A program made the position numbers and the translations under genes. DNA of 64,000 bases, from NCBI GenBank assembly GCA_963691705.1, contig OY829545.1, positions 38,675,475 through 38,739,474 on the forward strand, given 5' to 3'. Of the stretch, positions 1 through 11,614 are shown piece after piece (position 1 is the stretch's first letter; each line of letters opens with the position of its first letter). This DNA comes from Viola odorata. Taxonomy: Eukaryota > Streptophyta > Magnoliopsida > Malpighiales > Violaceae. A model generated the notes under the pieces. The model saw only the letters and a list, made by a program, of their open reading frames with translations, ran no database searches and was not told where the DNA came from.

Positions 1-1
1 G

Positions 2-367
2 TTCCTCATCAATGAAAGGAGGGAACCCGTCAGCTTTTCGCTCAGTACTCCACATTAATGGTTTGGATTCCTCTTTTATATCAGAAGGTGCCGCCTTGAC
101 GACGGTATCGCTCGGAGGAACCTTCTCTTCGAACCAGTCGGCAGGAGGAGATGATTTTTTATCCTCACAAACCGGAGGGGCTGAAAATGAAGAAAACCAG
201 CCAATGCTGCTGATCTTCGCTCTCTTCTTCGGCCTTTTCCGACCACCGCGGCGGTGCAATTGCTTTCTCAAGCACGATGGCGAAGGAGGGTCATTCGAAT
301 CCGGCGTGGTTGGAGGGGTTGGGCGAATCTCACGTTCACCAGAAACCTGATCATGTGAGTCAGCCAT
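2..367 (-). CDS. Hypothetical protein, N-terminal part, runs off the window
   Basis: An open frame starts with ATG at 365-367 and stays open for 122 codons to the left edge, so the protein is incomplete. The N-terminal third is rich in Pro, Ser and Thr. Around residues 38-51 is a strongly basic stretch (RRGGRKRPKKRAK) that resembles a nuclear localisation signal. The rest is acidic and polar, and no catalytic motif is visible. I do not recognise the family. The surroundings are retroelement remnants, so an accessory ORF of a mobile element is as likely as a host gene. The next ORF on this strand begins about 920 bases upstream. Confidence 0.4.
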   Translation of the reverse strand, partial: MADSHDQVSGEREIRPTPPTTPDSNDPPSPSCLRKQLHRRGGRKRPKKRAKISSIGWFSSFSAPPVCEDKKSSPPADWFEEKVPPSDTVVKAAPSDIKEESKPLMWSTERKADGFPPFIDEE

Positions 368-902
368 GAAGAACGAGAGTCAGTAGCAACAGAAAACTAC
401 TAAGAAGAAGATGAACAGAAAAGAAAAAAAGAAGGAGAACTTCCCATAAATAGTCGGAGTAGCAAGACTCTTCAATTTTATCCAGGCGTGAAAAGAACAT
501 AATTTAATGCATCTCGAGAAGATCAATCATAATGGCAGAATCAGGTCCTTCGGGCACGCCTGTTGGGAATTTTTCCACAATCAAGAAATACAGAAAAATC
601 GCCCAATTAGTTAACGCTGAAAAGACGGCGCATGATTAGCACCCAGCGGTTCGCCGAAGCAACCATCGCCACCTGGCAGAAAGAGGAGAATAAAGGCTGC
701 AAAGTTCTGATCAGTGGCAAACTCATTTTCAGTTGGGCTTAATTACAACTCTCAATTGAAGCAAGGGCTTACGCCCCAAAAAAGAGAGAAAGGAATCGCA
801 AGCTCAATAACGGAAATAAGTTTCATTACGGCATAGCGGCCTAGATATACGTCCGCATACATAACAAAAGGAAAATAAAAAAGATGCCACAGCTGCAAGC
901 CT

Positions 903-1289
903 TTAGGCCCAAGACCCGGCATCATCTTCATCCACAAATAAAGTAGGGACATCCCTCAAGGCCTCCTCCACCGAAGTCAGCTCAGAAGCGGTGTTCCTCA
1001 TGCTCTTCAAGCAGCAGTTCAACAGGTCCTTCCTCTGCTGCAGCAAGGCGATGGCTACTTCAATACGGCAGGCGGCGATGGCCAACTTGGAGACATTCCC
1101 GATGGGATTAAAGTCCTCCATAGTAGCGGACCCAATCCTGGCCTGGATGTGGGCCATCATTCCCCGAAGCTCCAGGATATCTTCGCCGGACTTTGTCATC
1201 ATGTTCTCCAGGAAGCTGATGTCACCCTCGGTAAGATTTTTGAGGGTCAAAGCCTTGGAGATCAGGAAATTTCTGGTGAGATCTTCCAT
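903..1289 (-). CDS. Hypothetical small helical protein, 128 aa
   Basis: This minus-strand ORF can start at the Met encoded at 1287-1289; a longer version starting at 1352 would add a hydrophobic leader that looks like chance translation. The 128-residue product is mostly predicted helix, with heptad-like Leu, Ile and Met spacing over residues 10-110 (for example near LENMMTKSGEDILELRGMM), and ends in an acidic tail (FVDEDD). This would suit a short coiled-coil protein. No family is recognised. It has the same strand as the partial ORF at 2-367, with about 535 non-coding bases between them, so they could be parts of one transposon-encoded gene or exons of one gene. Function unknown. Confidence 0.35.
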   Translation of the reverse strand: MEDLTRNFLISKALTLKNLTEGDISFLENMMTKSGEDILELRGMMAHIQARIGSATMEDFNPIGNVSKLAIAACRIEVAIALLQQRKDLLNCCLKSMRNTASELTSVEEALRDVPTLFVDEDDAGSWA

Positions 1290-1504
1290 GAGAAAATGGC
1301 AAAAAAGGAGCAGAGAGAATGTGAAGAATTGACACTGTAATAAGGGTCGCATTTATAGATCCAGAGCAACAGCTGTTCACCTGGGAATCTTGAAAATCGG
1401 GCCGCTCTGATTATCTAACAGCGATAGGAGAGAAGGCTGACGCGGAGCTTCTAAAAGATGCCCGAAATGCTCAAGCGGAACATGGGCTAAGGTCCATGAC
1501 AACA

Positions 1505-1633
1505 TAACGCCATGCGATTTGTAGGCGGCCCATAGCATAAAAACCGCGAAATATCGCAGGTGGCTCCGAGCAGCGTAAAACCGCGTCGATATTGCAGGTA
1601 GCAACGGCATAAGACCGCACAAATCGTAGGTAG
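1505..1633. repeat. Short imperfect tandem repeat
   Basis: Three to four imperfect copies of a unit resembling ACCGCgnnATATnGCAGGTgGC lie at about 1505-1529, 1538-1566, 1576-1603 and 1609-1633, spaced 35-45 bases apart. They are diverged, and a role is not evident. The segment lies in about 550 bases without a convincing gene (1290-1840). Confidence 0.4.
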
Positions 1634-1840
1634 TTTATGAGGAAAACCATGTCGGTTTACAAACGGCTTACGCGCTTGAAAAGAGAAAGCAATATGCATA
1701 AGCGAAAACCTATGGAGGTAACTAGAATCTATCATTACTTGATATTTTACTAACAGGACATATTTGAAAATATGCAGAAAAGACAGGGACGTATCGCTTT
1801 CAGAATGATGTATAGAGTCCTGAAGAGGTAACATCATGAT

Positions 1841-2789
1841 ACTCTACCTCACCAATGTCGATCGTATCGAGCATATTGCGAGGATGTCACCATTACAGTT
1901 TTCGCACCTCACTGACACAACTACAACGCCCTCTCCACCGACAGTTCGATCACCACCCTCATTATGACCAATGGCTAACTCAAGGGATTTGAGGATGTAA
2001 GTCACTTCAAAATGAATACACACAAGTAATTTCTTGCTCATGACTCAATTGTATTCTCTCTTCTTCTTTTTTGTGTTAGGAACTTGATCACTTGTTTTTT
2101 TTTTTTGAATTGATCTTTGTTTTTGTTCCTTTCTCTTTTCTTTTCTTTTGTTTGCTCATTTTTTTTTTTAATTGAGTGCAAGAGAATCCACTTGTATGAC
2201 TTGGAGTTTTTGAAAGGAAGTGAAAGACAAGTAGTATGGTAAAAAAAGAAATTCACTAGATGCCAAAATACATGAGGTGGCAAGTCAAAATGAGGTGTCA
2301 CACTTTGTATCGATGACAAGGCTAATGATGTGGCACGGTTTGTGCTGAAATGTGCAAGTGCGGTGGCTGTTTGGAGTAAGGAGCAAGTTTGAAATACTAG
2401 GCTCACAATGAGAGATGTGGCCGTCTATGCAACAAGTGTGGTGGGTGACAACTATGCTAGCAAACAAAAGTTAGACCATAAGGCCACATGGCACATAAGA
2501 CACTTGGCTCTTTTACCTTGTATGAGTATGAACATTTGAACTTAGAGTATGAACAACCAACACGTTCAAAGGGGGAAGAAGAAGAAATGAACGTGTTAGA
2601 TGCTTGCAAACACCAAAATATGCAGATTTAATGTTTGGACAAGATCAAAATGCTAAAAGACAGAGAACAATTTGAGTAAACTCAAATTTATTAAAAGGTA
2701 CCAAAATGAAACCGAGACTTGTGGAAGGGTTTCTAACCCTAAAAGTTGAGAAGGAACTTGAAAATAGCCGGGTCTAGTCAGCAGTTGGA
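1841..2789 (-). other. Probable 5' untranslated/internal region of a minus-strand LTR element
   Basis: This stretch follows the primer-binding site at 2790-2801 when read on the minus strand, so it would be the leader of that retroelement. It is AT-rich with long homopolymer tracts (T-runs near 2094-2108 and 2160-2170) and contains only short ORFs. A 65-codon minus-strand ORF at 1844-2041 sits where gag would begin but does not resemble the gag proteins elsewhere in the window. I see no other gene here. Confidence 0.35.
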
Positions 2790-2801
2790 GCTCCGCTACC
2801 A
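2790..2801 (-). other. Primer-binding site of a minus-strand LTR element
   Basis: On the minus strand this reads TGGTAGCGGAGC, two bases inside the end of the adjacent LTR-like block. The same 12-mer follows the 5' LTRs of elements A, B and the truncated element at 25789. Such a site pairs with the 3' end of a host tRNA to prime minus-strand DNA synthesis. Confidence 0.7.
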
Positions 2802-2803
2802 CT

Positions 2804-3653
2804 TGATATGAGCCTCTTTAGAGACCCTTGGAGAATCGGCGGAGAAGTTGACCGAAGTGTGGATCTAACTCACTTTAGGAGATCGATGAAGGCATTAGAT
2901 GATTGATGCATGAGTATTTGAGTAAGCAATGCGGAAGCGATGGAGGTAAACGAAAAAAGGAGAAGGAGATGTATTGATGAAAAGGGAAAAGACAAATAAT
3001 GAACTTGAAAGTCATGGCTAACCCTTCTAGGGGTGTTTCCTAGACAACCTAGCCACAAGACAAACAAGGATCTCAACTTCAAGAGCGACCCTCCTAAGGG
3101 CAATTCTTAGGCAACCCGCTCGGTTTGAAGAAGAAGAGTTGGAGGTTTGAAGAACCCTAATTAGCTAAGCTAAAATGTTTGGTCTTAGTTGGAGATTATC
3201 ATAAAAGCAAAGACAACCCTAAAATTAATCTATCTCCTTCTTTAAATACCTAAACCTGTTTACAAAGGGAAAGTACCCTCACACCCTTGAACAAAGGGGT
3301 TGAGACGCTGCCTTGGAAAAGGCCTCACGGATGGGCTAGGGCGAGTGCGTAGATGGGCTGACGCGGATGTCCTCATGGGATGCTAGGGATTGTGCAGGTG
3401 CGCGCCATGGGTTGCTAGGGTTTAGGTGGGCGCTCCTCATGCCTTGGCTGATCATCCCGTGAAGTTCCTAGCTAAGGCTTTCCTCGCGATTCGCGGCCTT
3501 CGAAGGCGTTACGGTGTGAGCGATGGCATGTAGGCACGTAACCCAGCCTTCATGGGCCTTCAAGTCAGCCTCCTCATCCTTAGGGCCTTCAGCAGCTGGA
3601 TCACCATGCCCTTGCTCCTAGTGAAGTAGCGAGGTGGTGTCGTGCTTGTATCA
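2804..3653 (-). repeat. Candidate LTR (5' LTR of a minus-strand element)
   Basis: The right-hand neighbour of the primer-binding site must be an LTR ending in CA on the minus strand, which fits CATATCA ending at 2804. The other end is placed at 3653 because the minus strand there begins TGATAC, giving TG...CA ends and a length of about 850. No second copy is in the window, so the outer boundary is an inference and no target duplication can be tested. The inner boundary is much safer. Confidence 0.5.
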
Positions 3654-3659
3654 GAGTTA

Positions 3660-4640
3660 GCAGTGGATGATGTGGTGCTAGTTTCCTCGGCTTAAAATTC
3701 CTCTAGTCAAAAGGAGGTTGTTGTTGTTGAAGACCCCATCCGTAGTGAGGGTAGTTCTTCCATCCAGAATTATTGGGGTAGGAGTTCCTTTATTGTTGCA
3801 TGATAGCATTGGATTGTTCTAGTCCATCTGCGAGTAGAGGGAATTCGTGGGTCATGTGTCCAAGTTGGCCATATACGCCACATGGAATCACTTGTTGTGG
3901 TTGCAGTTGCTCTACTTGGGCAAGAGTGGCTGGGAAATTCTTCATGAAGGTAGAGACTTCCTACATGTGCTTTTCGATTGCAGACACATTCACACTGTTA
4001 GTTGTGGTTCTATCATATGTCCCGTTCTATTGGCATTTATCTGCCAAGGTCTGGATGAGAGCCCTTGCTCGACTGGGTGTTAAGTCCAATAAGGCGCCTC
4101 CTGCGGCTAAATCAAGCTTCTCCTTGTCCTTGATGCACATGCCATCAGAAAAATATTGGATGAATGATTATTCTTGCATGCCATGGGTAGGATAGATCTC
4201 CTGGAGATCTTTGAACCTTTGATGATACTCCCCAAAGACTTATCACCACGTTGCTGAATTGCAATGAGGCTTTTCCTTGCCGCTCCTGCTTTGGTTGCTG
4301 ACCAGTACTTATTGAGAAAAGTGGCAGCCATGTCTGCCCAGGTGTTGATGGAATTATGAGGGAGGTTGAAGACCAACTCTTGGCAGAGTCTTCCAAGGAC
4401 CATGGAAAGGCCCTGAGCTTGGCCCTTTCTATATTAACTTCGGATGGTTTCAAGGCGTCACACTCAAACTAGAATCTTTGGAGATGCTTGTAAGGGTTTT
4501 CAGTTGGGTGGTCGTGGAACTTATTCAGGTTGTTCATCACATTAGACTTGACATCACAATCATGCTGCACTTCGGGGTAGATGATGTAGAGGTAAGAATC
4601 TTGTTCTGTCCCTTGGTTAAGGTCCCTTAGAGTCTGCCTA
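3660..4640 (-). pseudogene. Decayed Athila-type gag fragment
   Basis: Read on the minus strand, 4107-4453 gives a piece starting MKPSEVNIERAKLRAFPWS. It closely matches the gag of element C (MKPANVSIEQAKLRAFQWS, near nucleotide 40920). An overlapping frame continues with a tryptophan-containing INTWADMAATF segment like the IRSWADMSKIF of element C. Further along (about 3845-3890) is a zinc-knuckle remnant CGVYGQLGHMTHEF, in which the second and last cysteines are Tyr and Phe. An Asn/Pro/Trp-rich segment follows at about 3730-3780, as in Athila gags. Frameshifts and stops occur throughout, so it is dead. It probably belongs to an older Athila copy into which the neighbouring LTR element inserted. 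Confidence 0.65.
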
Positions 4641-4984
4641 TACTAGCAGTAACATCTACATCATTAGTCCTATTTTTTCTTAAGCTTCTTGATTTTTTGC
4701 CAACACTTTTAACATTTGCATCCTAACATCCTTAGGCTTCTAAGCACAAGGCTCTGAATCTTTATGTATACACACCAAATGATGCTTGATGAAATTGAAT
4801 ATTATTACTTTAGATATATAATTTGAATCTTTCCTCATAAATTTTACGTTACAGTTTAGAAAAGAGTTTTTACCAAAAAATAAATAAACTAGAAAAGAAA
4901 ATAAGAGGAAGGAAAAAAGAAAAAAGTGAGAAAGTGAATGTGTAGTTAAGGTGGCAAGGGTTTGTTGTGCTGATGAAGAGGAGA
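4641..4984. other. AT-rich spacer
   Basis: No gene is seen. The segment is AT-rich with A-runs at 4860-4930 and ends in the GAGTG copy (4985-4989) that is the target duplication of element A. Confidence 0.4.
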
Positions 4985-4989
4985 GAGTG

Positions 4990-5902
4990 TGATGCGAATC
5001 CACGCATCCAGGTGCCGTTACCACCAGCTGGTCCAATGACTCGAGCTAAAGCAAGAAAGCTTCAAGACCGATTGTCAGCTCTCATTCACAAGGAGCTGGA
5101 ATGTGAGAGGACAAGTGAGGAAGCTGCACTTCGAGAGAAGACGCCAAGAGTTGTGAATCTCCTTACATTCACAATGACCGAAGATGATTCTGCCAGAAAT
5201 GGCACTTGACCGTTTATCGCAAAATGGGTCTTGTCCGATTCGTTCAAAACGGCTCTTGTCCGTTTCGCCAAATCGGCATCTGACCATTTCACTCAGCCGT
5301 TGCCGTTTCTCTCATCTGTCTCGCGTGCCGATTGCTCAAAACGGCTCCTGCCCGTTCCGCGTATCCAGAATCTGGCGTGCGTTGACTGAAGTTTAAGTTG
5401 TTGACTTTAATTACTTTAGCTTAATTAGTTAATTAAACAATTATAATTAGTTAAGTTATCTTCCTATTTTAGAAGTCCTACTTCTATTCCTATTAGGTTT
5501 ATTATTAGGGTTTGCTTGTAACCTTATATAAGGAGCCGTTTGGCCTCCTTAGAAACTTGGCTTAATTTTGATAATCAGAACAATTGTTTCTTGCAACTTA
5601 TGCCCATTGTTCATCCGTGAGCACTTGTTCCTTCTTGAGTCTTGCAATTCTCGAGTCTGTTTCAAGTAAAACCCGAATATTGCTTCATTGTGTCGTTTGC
5701 CTTAGATTGATTCTCATACCGGAGTCTAGATTTAAGGATTCTACTCAAGATCCTCGATTGCTTGGTTTAGATTGCCTAACGCCTAGCTGTTAGGAGATTT
5801 AAACATCAAGAGAGTCATATTATTTCCGCAGATTGAAATCCAGTCTTGAACAAAGATCAAAAAGGTACGTGCTACGCATCCTACGCAACTAGGATCGTAA
5901 CA
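4990..5902 (+). repeat. 5' LTR of element A
   Basis: 913 bp, TG...CA ends. It holds a TATA box (TATATAA, 5525-5531) followed by AGGAGCC. Its first 220 bases can be read as protein in the same frame as the C-terminus of the polyprotein, because codon 5009-5011 is CAG here and TAG in the 3' copy. Confidence 0.95.
5525..5531 (+). promoter_or_regulatory. TATA box in the 5' LTR of element A
   Basis: TATATAA lies about 375 bases before the LTR end, with an identical copy at 12128-12134 in the 3' LTR. It is the likely core promoter for the genomic RNA and would place the R region shortly downstream. Confidence 0.6.
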
Positions 5903-5904
5903 GT

Positions 5905-5916
5905 TGGTAGCGGAGC
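5905..5916 (+). other. Primer-binding site of element A
   Basis: TGGTAGCGGAGC begins two bases after the 5' LTR. It is complementary to a tRNA 3' end reading GCTCCGCTACCA, which resembles but is not identical to the usual initiator-Met site TGGTATCAGAGC. The following 780 bases to the ORF are an AT-rich leader with A-runs (near 6215 and 6300) and no other gene. Confidence 0.8.
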
Positions 5917-6697
5917 TTAAGGTGTTCATGATTGGTAAAGTATCCCTTTTATTTTTCAAGTTTTCAATTGCTGAAATCGGTTTCTTCTTCTTCTGAATTC
6001 TAAAACCGATTTCCTTGTCTACGTGGTTCGATACGTGTGTGTCAGTCTCGAAATTATAAATATATATATAGCTATTGAAGTGCGTTTTCAATAAGAAAGG
6101 TATCATTGGAAAGCTGTGTTTGTTAGGAATCCAAATCAAAAAGAATCAAGTGATTTGGAGTTTGGAATCAAAATCGGTGATCGAAACACTAAACTGTGTA
6201 CGTAGTCAAAAACAAAAAAAAAAAAATTTATAAGACTACATCCGTTTACAATTACAAAGGATAAAAGTGTTGAACTCCAATATCAAAAGAAAAACAAAAA
6301 AAAAAAAAAAAAGGGCAAGAACAAAGTGAACGCATATTTTCTATCAAAAGAATCGCATCTTGCGACATATTTGAGTTGTTCTTGAGTCTTTGATCTCTTC
6401 TTTGATCCCTAATACATTGCTTTCTACTCTTTTAGATAATTGCGTAGTTGATTGCTTCTTGCAACTACTCGGTTACCTAATATCCACATTTGTTTTGCAA
6501 CTAGTTGTCCTTGAGAGTATCTTTGGAAGCTTTATTCTTATTCTTGAGTTTTACTAACAATCGGCATTGCAGGGAATTGGAGTGCGTATTTGTGAGATTA
6601 TTAGAGTGAATAAACACGAGTGTAAACACGTGAGGGAGTGCTAGGGTTAGTGAAATTTTACGTGCTTTGCTAGTGTTGTGCTTTCAGGAACTACAAG

Positions 6698-9600
6698 ATG
6701 TCCGACGAAGTCACTGGACCAAACATTAATCCGGTGTTAGCAGCTCTCGAGTCACTCACGATTGAACTGAGGGGAGTAGCAGTGGATGTTCGGACGAATA
6801 CAAGTCGGTTACTGCGGGTTGAAGAGTCGCAGGCTAAAGGTGTTGAGTTGCATAGGGTACCTACTCTTAACCAGGGACATAGCTCTCACGGGTCAGTACC
6901 AATAAAGGAGGACCCTTTTGGGGATGATGTTTCAGATGGTCGTCTCGACGATACTGATGACGAGAGCGATGGACATCCGAGGCAGGATTACGTGCCACCC
7001 GTTGGTAGGCATAGGCTGAGGACTCCCAACGAGCGCCTTGCAGAACAAGAGCGGGGTGCTCCCAGACCTCCACCTCGAGGTCCACAAGGTCCGTTACCTG
7101 ATACAGATGGTAACGAGGGTCCTATACCAAGGGTTAGGCGGGGTGGTAGGCCGAATGAGCAAGTGGAGAATAGAGTTGATGCGAATCTCAGTAGCATCAA
7201 GATGAAAATTCCACCGTTTGATGGTGCAGATGACCCGGACGCGTATTTGGTATGGGAGAAAAAGGTAGATTCAATCTTTTTCTGTCATAACTACTCAGAG
7301 GATAAGAAGGTGAAATTGGCAGCCGTCGAATTTAGTGGGTATGCTACTCATTGGATGGAACAAACCATTAGGAATCGCACCTTAAGGCGAGATGGGCCGC
7401 TTACGTGGGAAGTAATGAAGGCATTCATGAGAGAGAGGTTTGTGCCTCCCTATTTTCACCAAGAGCTTCACAAGAGATTGCAGTCACTAACACAAGGAAG
7501 TAAGAGTGTTAGTGAGTACTACAACGAGATGGAAATTTCCTTAGCTAGAGTAGAAGCGGTTGAAAGTGAAGACGCTAAGATGGCAAGGTTCTTCAACGGC
7601 TTGAATAGGGATATTGCTAACACATTGGAACTCCACCCTTATGATTCGTTGAGAGGAATGTTGCACTTAGCAACTAAAATAGAAAAGCAACGGAAGGAGA
7701 GGGTTCCGTACAGTAGATCCCCAACAGCGCCGACAAGTACCAAGGTTAGTACTTGGAAGAAACCTTGGGAAAAGGATATTAAGGGTCCAAATGCTACACC
7801 TAGGGCGTTACCTCATACCAAAGGGGGAACTAGTACTAATCCTATTTCTAAACCGACCGGTAGCAAGCCTTATACCCCACCTACCGACCGGCCACCCACC
7901 AAAGACATTGTTTGCTTTCAATGTAACGGGAGAGGCCATCGGAGAGCCGACTGTCCTAACAAACGGGTGTTCATCATAAGACCGAATGGAGACGAAGAAT
8001 CAGATGAAGATAATCGGGGTTCAGACGGAGGAGATGATGAAGGGGACAATGATTCGGAGGAGGATTGTCTAAAGCCCGAGGGTCATTTGATGGTGGTGCG
8101 CCGTAGCCTAAGCGCGCAAGTAAAAGAAGAGGTTCTTGATGAAGAACAGCGAGAAAACCTATTTCATACTCGCGGTTTGATTGATAAGAAAGGGTGTGCA
8201 ATCATCATTGATAATGGGAGTTGCACTAACTGTGCGAGCTGGATGATGGTACACAAGCTCGGGTTACAAACCATCAAACATCCACATCCGTACAGCTTAC
8301 AATGGATGACGGATGGGCTAGGGATCAAGGTGACTAGACAAGTTCTAGTTAATTTCTCAATTGACAAGTACAAGGATGAGGTGCTATGTGACGTGGTCCC
8401 AATGCAAGCGAGTCATATCATCCTTGGGAGACCATGGCAGTATGATAGAGAGGCCATTCATGATGGCAAGCGCAATCACTACAAGTTAGTAAAGAACGGA
8501 CAGAAGTTTACATTGGCGCCTCTCACACCGACCGAGGTACTAAAGGACCAGCATTGGCTTGCTAAGTCCCATGCTGAGTATGAAATAACAAAAGAAATTG
8601 AGAGAAAAAGAGAGGGTTTGAGAGTCGAAAAGAAAGAGGGTGATAATGAGAAAAACAGCTTCCATGAAAACATAGAGCATGGAAAGAGTGAAATTGAGAG
8701 TCTCAGAAAACATTCGCATGACAAAAGTAAGCATGCTGAGAGTGGCATTGAGAGGATAAAAGGAGAGGCAAGTAAAAAGAATTCGAGCGTGTATGCCAAG
8801 GATAGCGAAGTGAGGAAAATATTGATTTCAAAAAAAGATTGTTTTGGCGCAAGCCGACCCCTACTTCTAATGCGTTTTCGCTCTTATTGTTTAACCTCCG
8901 ATGAAACGGAACGGCACCTCACCGTTCCGATTGGTATTTCTTCTCTCTTGCAGGAATTTGGAGATGTTCTACCCGAAGAGATGCCACCTGGCTTACCTCC
9001 GATTCGAGGCATAGAACATCAAATCGACTTTGTTCCTGGATCGGCAATCCCACATCGGCCAGCTTACCGATCCAATCCAGAAGAGACCAAGGAACTGCAA
9101 CGGCAAGTGGACGAATTGCTTGCGCGTGGGTACGTTCGGGAGAGTCTGTCTCCATGTGCCGTTCCTGTCATTCTAGTCCCAAAGAAAGACGGCACTTGGC
9201 GTATGTGCGTTGATTGCCGAGCAGTCAACAAAATCACTGTAAAGTATCGACACCCTATTCCTCGTTTAGATGACATGTTAGATGAACTAAGTGGTAGTCG
9301 AATTTTTTCTAAAATTGATTTAATGAGTGGTTACCACCAAATTCGCATGAAAGAAGGGGATGAATGGAAAACTGCTTTTAAAACTAAGTATGGGTTATAT
9401 GAATGGATGGTTATGCCGTTTGGCTTAACTAATGCTCCTAGCACCTTTATGAGGTTAATGAACCATGTACTTCGGCACTTAATTGGCAAATTTGTTGTAG
9501 TTTATTTTGATGATATCTTAATTTATAGCAAATCGTTTGATGAGCATGTTCTCCATCTTAGGGAGGTTTTCCTAACACTTCGTGAGCAGAAATTATATGC

Positions 9601-11614
9601 TAAACCTAGTAAGTGTTCTTTCGCAATGGAACAAGTTGGTTTCCTTGGTTTTATTGTGAGTACAGTTGGCATTAAGGTAGATGCAGAGAAGATCCGCGCG
9701 ATTCAGGAGTGGCCAACACCGAAGACCGTTAGTGATGTGAGATCATTTCATGGGTTGGCAAGCTTCTATCGGCGATTTGTAAAGGACTTTAGCACCATCG
9801 CTGTCCCTCTGAACGATCTAACAAAACAGAATGTTGTTTTCAGGTGGGAACAGCCGCAGGAGGAGGCGTTTGCTACGCTCAAGGCACGGCTCTGTGCCGC
9901 TCCAGTGCTAGCACTACCCGATTTCAGCAAGGCGTTTGAGGTAGAGTGTGACGCCAGCGGATTAGGAATCGGCGCCGTACTGATGCAGGAGAAACGACCA
10001 ATTGCCTTTTTCAGTGAGAAGCTCAAGGATGCTCAACTCCGGTATCCGACCTATGACAAGGAGTTCTATGCTCTTGTCCGAGCGTTGGAGACATGGCAAC
10101 ACTACCTTATGCCGAGAGAGTTCATCGTCCACACTGATCATTTGAGCTTGAAGTACCTCAAGGGACAAGGGAAACTCAACCGGCGGCATGCCGTTTGGAT
10201 GGAATTTATTGAGGCTTTCCCTTATCACATTCAATACAAGCAAGGTAAAGAGAATGTTGTTGCTGATGCGCTATCGCGAAGGTACGCGTTAATTACTTCT
10301 CTTAATGCCAAATTGCTTGGGTTTTCACACATTATAGAACTCTATGCTACCGATTCTGATTTTGGTGACATTTATATGCATGGCGTTTCTATTTCTGGTT
10401 CTAAATTTCATAAGCATGAGGGTTATTTATTTCGGGGCAAACAATTGTGTATCCCCCATTGCTCTCTTCGTGAGTTACTTGTGCATGAAGCCCATAGCGG
10501 TGGTTTGACGGGTCACTTTGGCGTAACTAAGACTTTGGATGTATTACATGATCACTTTTATTGGCCTCACATGAAGCGTGATGTAGTGCGCATTATTGCT
10601 AGATGTTTGACTTGTCGAAGAGCCAAATCTAAATCTGCTGGTCATGGAGAATACATGCCGTTACCTGTTCCTTCTCATCCTTGGACCGATTTGTCCATGG
10701 ACTTTGTCGTCGGACTGCCCAGGTCTAAGAACGGTAAGGATAGTGTCTTTGTTGTGGTGGACAGATTTTCAAAAATGTCCCATTTTATTGCATGTTCGAC
10801 TACTTGTGATGCTACGCAGATTGCTGATTTATTCTTTCGTGAAGTAGTCCGTTTGCATGGTGTTCCTTTGACTATTGTGAGTGATAGAGATACTAAGTTC
10901 CTTAGTCATTTTTGGCGTGTTTTATGGAAAAAGCTTGGTACTAAATTATTATATTCCACTTCTTATCACCCACAAACGGATGGTCAAACTGAGGTTGTGA
11001 ATCGTACGCTTGGTTCACTTTTACGCACGTTGGTTCGCAAGCATGTTACTACTTGGGTTGATCATTTACCGTTTATTGAATTTGCTTACAACCGTGCTAT
11101 TCATTCTACTACTCATTACTCGCCGTTTGAACTTGTGTACGGGTTTAATCCTAGAACTGTTTTGGATTTGACTCCTTTACCTTTGAGTGATGTTGTCAGT
11201 TTAGATGGTGCACAGAAGGCTGCTTTTGTCCAGCAATTACATGCTAAGGCTAAACAGAACATCGAGCGAATGAATGAGAAGCTGATGCAGAAACGGAACG
11301 ATGGCCGACGGCTAGTCACGTTCCAGGTGGGCGATTGGGTCTGGTTGCATATGCGCAAGGAGCGTTTTCCTGACCGACGTCGTGGCAAGCTATCTCCTAG
11401 AGGAGACGGACCGTTCCAGATTGTTGAGAAGATCAACAACAATGCCTATAAACTGGCGTTGCCGAGTGAGTATGGTGCCGTTAGCTCTACTTTCAATGTT
11501 TCTGACTTAGTTTTGTTTGATACAGATGACGATTATGGACTTGCTGATGCCGATTCGGATTCGAGGGCGAATCCTTCCGAAGGGGGAGGGAATGATGCGA
11601 ATCCACGCATCTAG
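6698..11614 (+). CDS. Gag-Pol polyprotein of element A, 1638 aa
   Basis: One uninterrupted frame carries all functions needed for retrotransposition in cytoplasmic particles and nuclear integration. Approximate order by residue: gag core 170-345; zinc knuckle [14 protein letters not shown] near 406; aspartic protease with DNGSC near 505; reverse transcriptase about 800-990 with YFDD at 936-939; RNase H starting near ECDASG (Asp 1085); integrase with the zinc-binding H...H...C...C from 1263; and catalytic Asp 1335, Asp 1396, Glu 1432, the last two in the usual D-35-E spacing. A GDGPF (GPY/F-type) module is near 1570. No chromodomain is evident. The protease motif is DNG rather than D[ST]G; element B shares this, so it is a family trait. 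The start ATG follows a 795-base leader. The frame ends at TAG 11612-11614, 20 bases inside the 3' LTR; in the 5' LTR the same codon is CAG. Confidence 0.93.
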   Translation: MSDEVTGPNINPVLAALESLTIELRGVAVDVRTNTSRLLRVEESQAKGVELHRVPTLNQGHSSHGSVPIKEDPFGDDVSDGRLDDTDDESDGHPRQDYVPPVGRHRLRTPNERLAEQERGAPRPPPRGPQGPLPDTDGNEGPIPRVRRGGRPNEQVENRVDANLSSIKMKIPPFDGADDPDAYLVWEKKVDSIFFCHNYSEDKKVKLAAVEFSGYATHWMEQTIRNRTLRRDGPLTWEVMKAFMRERFVPPYFHQELHKRLQSLTQGSKSVSEYYNEMEISLARVEAVESEDAKMARFFNGLNRDIANTLELHPYDSLRGMLHLATKIEKQRKERVPYSRSPTAPTSTKVSTWKKPWEKDIKGPNATPRALPHTKGGTSTNPISKPTGSKPYTPPTDRPPTKDIVCFQCNGRGHRRADCPNKRVFIIRPNGDEESDEDNRGSDGGDDEGDNDSEEDCLKPEGHLMVVRRSLSAQVKEEVLDEEQRENLFHTRGLIDKKGCAIIIDNGSCTNCASWMMVHKLGLQTIKHPHPYSLQWMTDGLGIKVTRQVLVNFSIDKYKDEVLCDVVPMQASHIILGRPWQYDREAIHDGKRNHYKLVKNGQKFTLAPLTPTEVLKDQHWLAKSHAEYEITKEIERKREGLRVEKKEGDNEKNSFHENIEHGKSEIESLRKHSHDKSKHAESGIERIKGEASKKNSSVYAKDSEVRKILISKKDCFGASRPLLLMRFRSYCLTSDETERHLTVPIGISSLLQEFGDVLPEEMPPGLPPIRGIEHQIDFVPGSAIPHRPAYRSNPEETKELQRQVDELLARGYVRESLSPCAVPVILVPKKDGTWRMCVDCRAVNKITVKYRHPIPRLDDMLDELSGSRIFSKIDLMSGYHQIRMKEGDEWKTAFKTKYGLYEWMVMPFGLTNAPSTFMRLMNHVLRHLIGKFVVVYFDDILIYSKSFDEHVLHLREVFLTLREQKLYAKPSKCSFAMEQVGFLGFIVSTVGIKVDAEKIRAIQEWPTPKTVSDVRSFHGLASFYRRFVKDFSTIAVPLNDLTKQNVVFRWEQPQEEAFATLKARLCAAPVLALPDFSKAFEVECDASGLGIGAVLMQEKRPIAFFSEKLKDAQLRYPTYDKEFYALVRALETWQHYLMPREFIVHTDHLSLKYLKGQGKLNRRHAVWMEFIEAFPYHIQYKQGKENVVADALSRRYALITSLNAKLLGFSHIIELYATDSDFGDIYMHGVSISGSKFHKHEGYLFRGKQLCIPHCSLRELLVHEAHSGGLTGHFGVTKTLDVLHDHFYWPHMKRDVVRIIARCLTCRRAKSKSAGHGEYMPLPVPSHPWTDLSMDFVVGLPRSKNGKDSVFVVVDRFSKMSHFIACSTTCDATQIADLFFREVVRLHGVPLTIVSDRDTKFLSHFWRVLWKKLGTKLLYSTSYHPQTDGQTEVVNRTLGSLLRTLVRKHVTTWVDHLPFIEFAYNRAIHSTTHYSPFELVYGFNPRTVLDLTPLPLSDVVSLDGAQKAAFVQQLHAKAKQNIERMNEKLMQKRNDGRRLVTFQVGDWVWLHMRKERFPDRRRGKLSPRGDGPFQIVEKINNNAYKLALPSEYGAVSSTFNVSDLVLFDTDDDYGLADADSDSRANPSEGGGNDANPRI
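11579..11592 (+). other. Polypurine tract of element A
   Basis: GAAGGGGGAGGGAA lies directly before the 3' LTR and is the expected plus-strand primer for DNA synthesis. It overlaps the end of the coding frame. Confidence 0.85.

Noticed and set aside
5584..5793. 69-codon ORF repeated at 12187-12396
   Set aside because: Duplicated because it lies in both LTRs of element A, in the region of R/U5; no sign of selection or motif.
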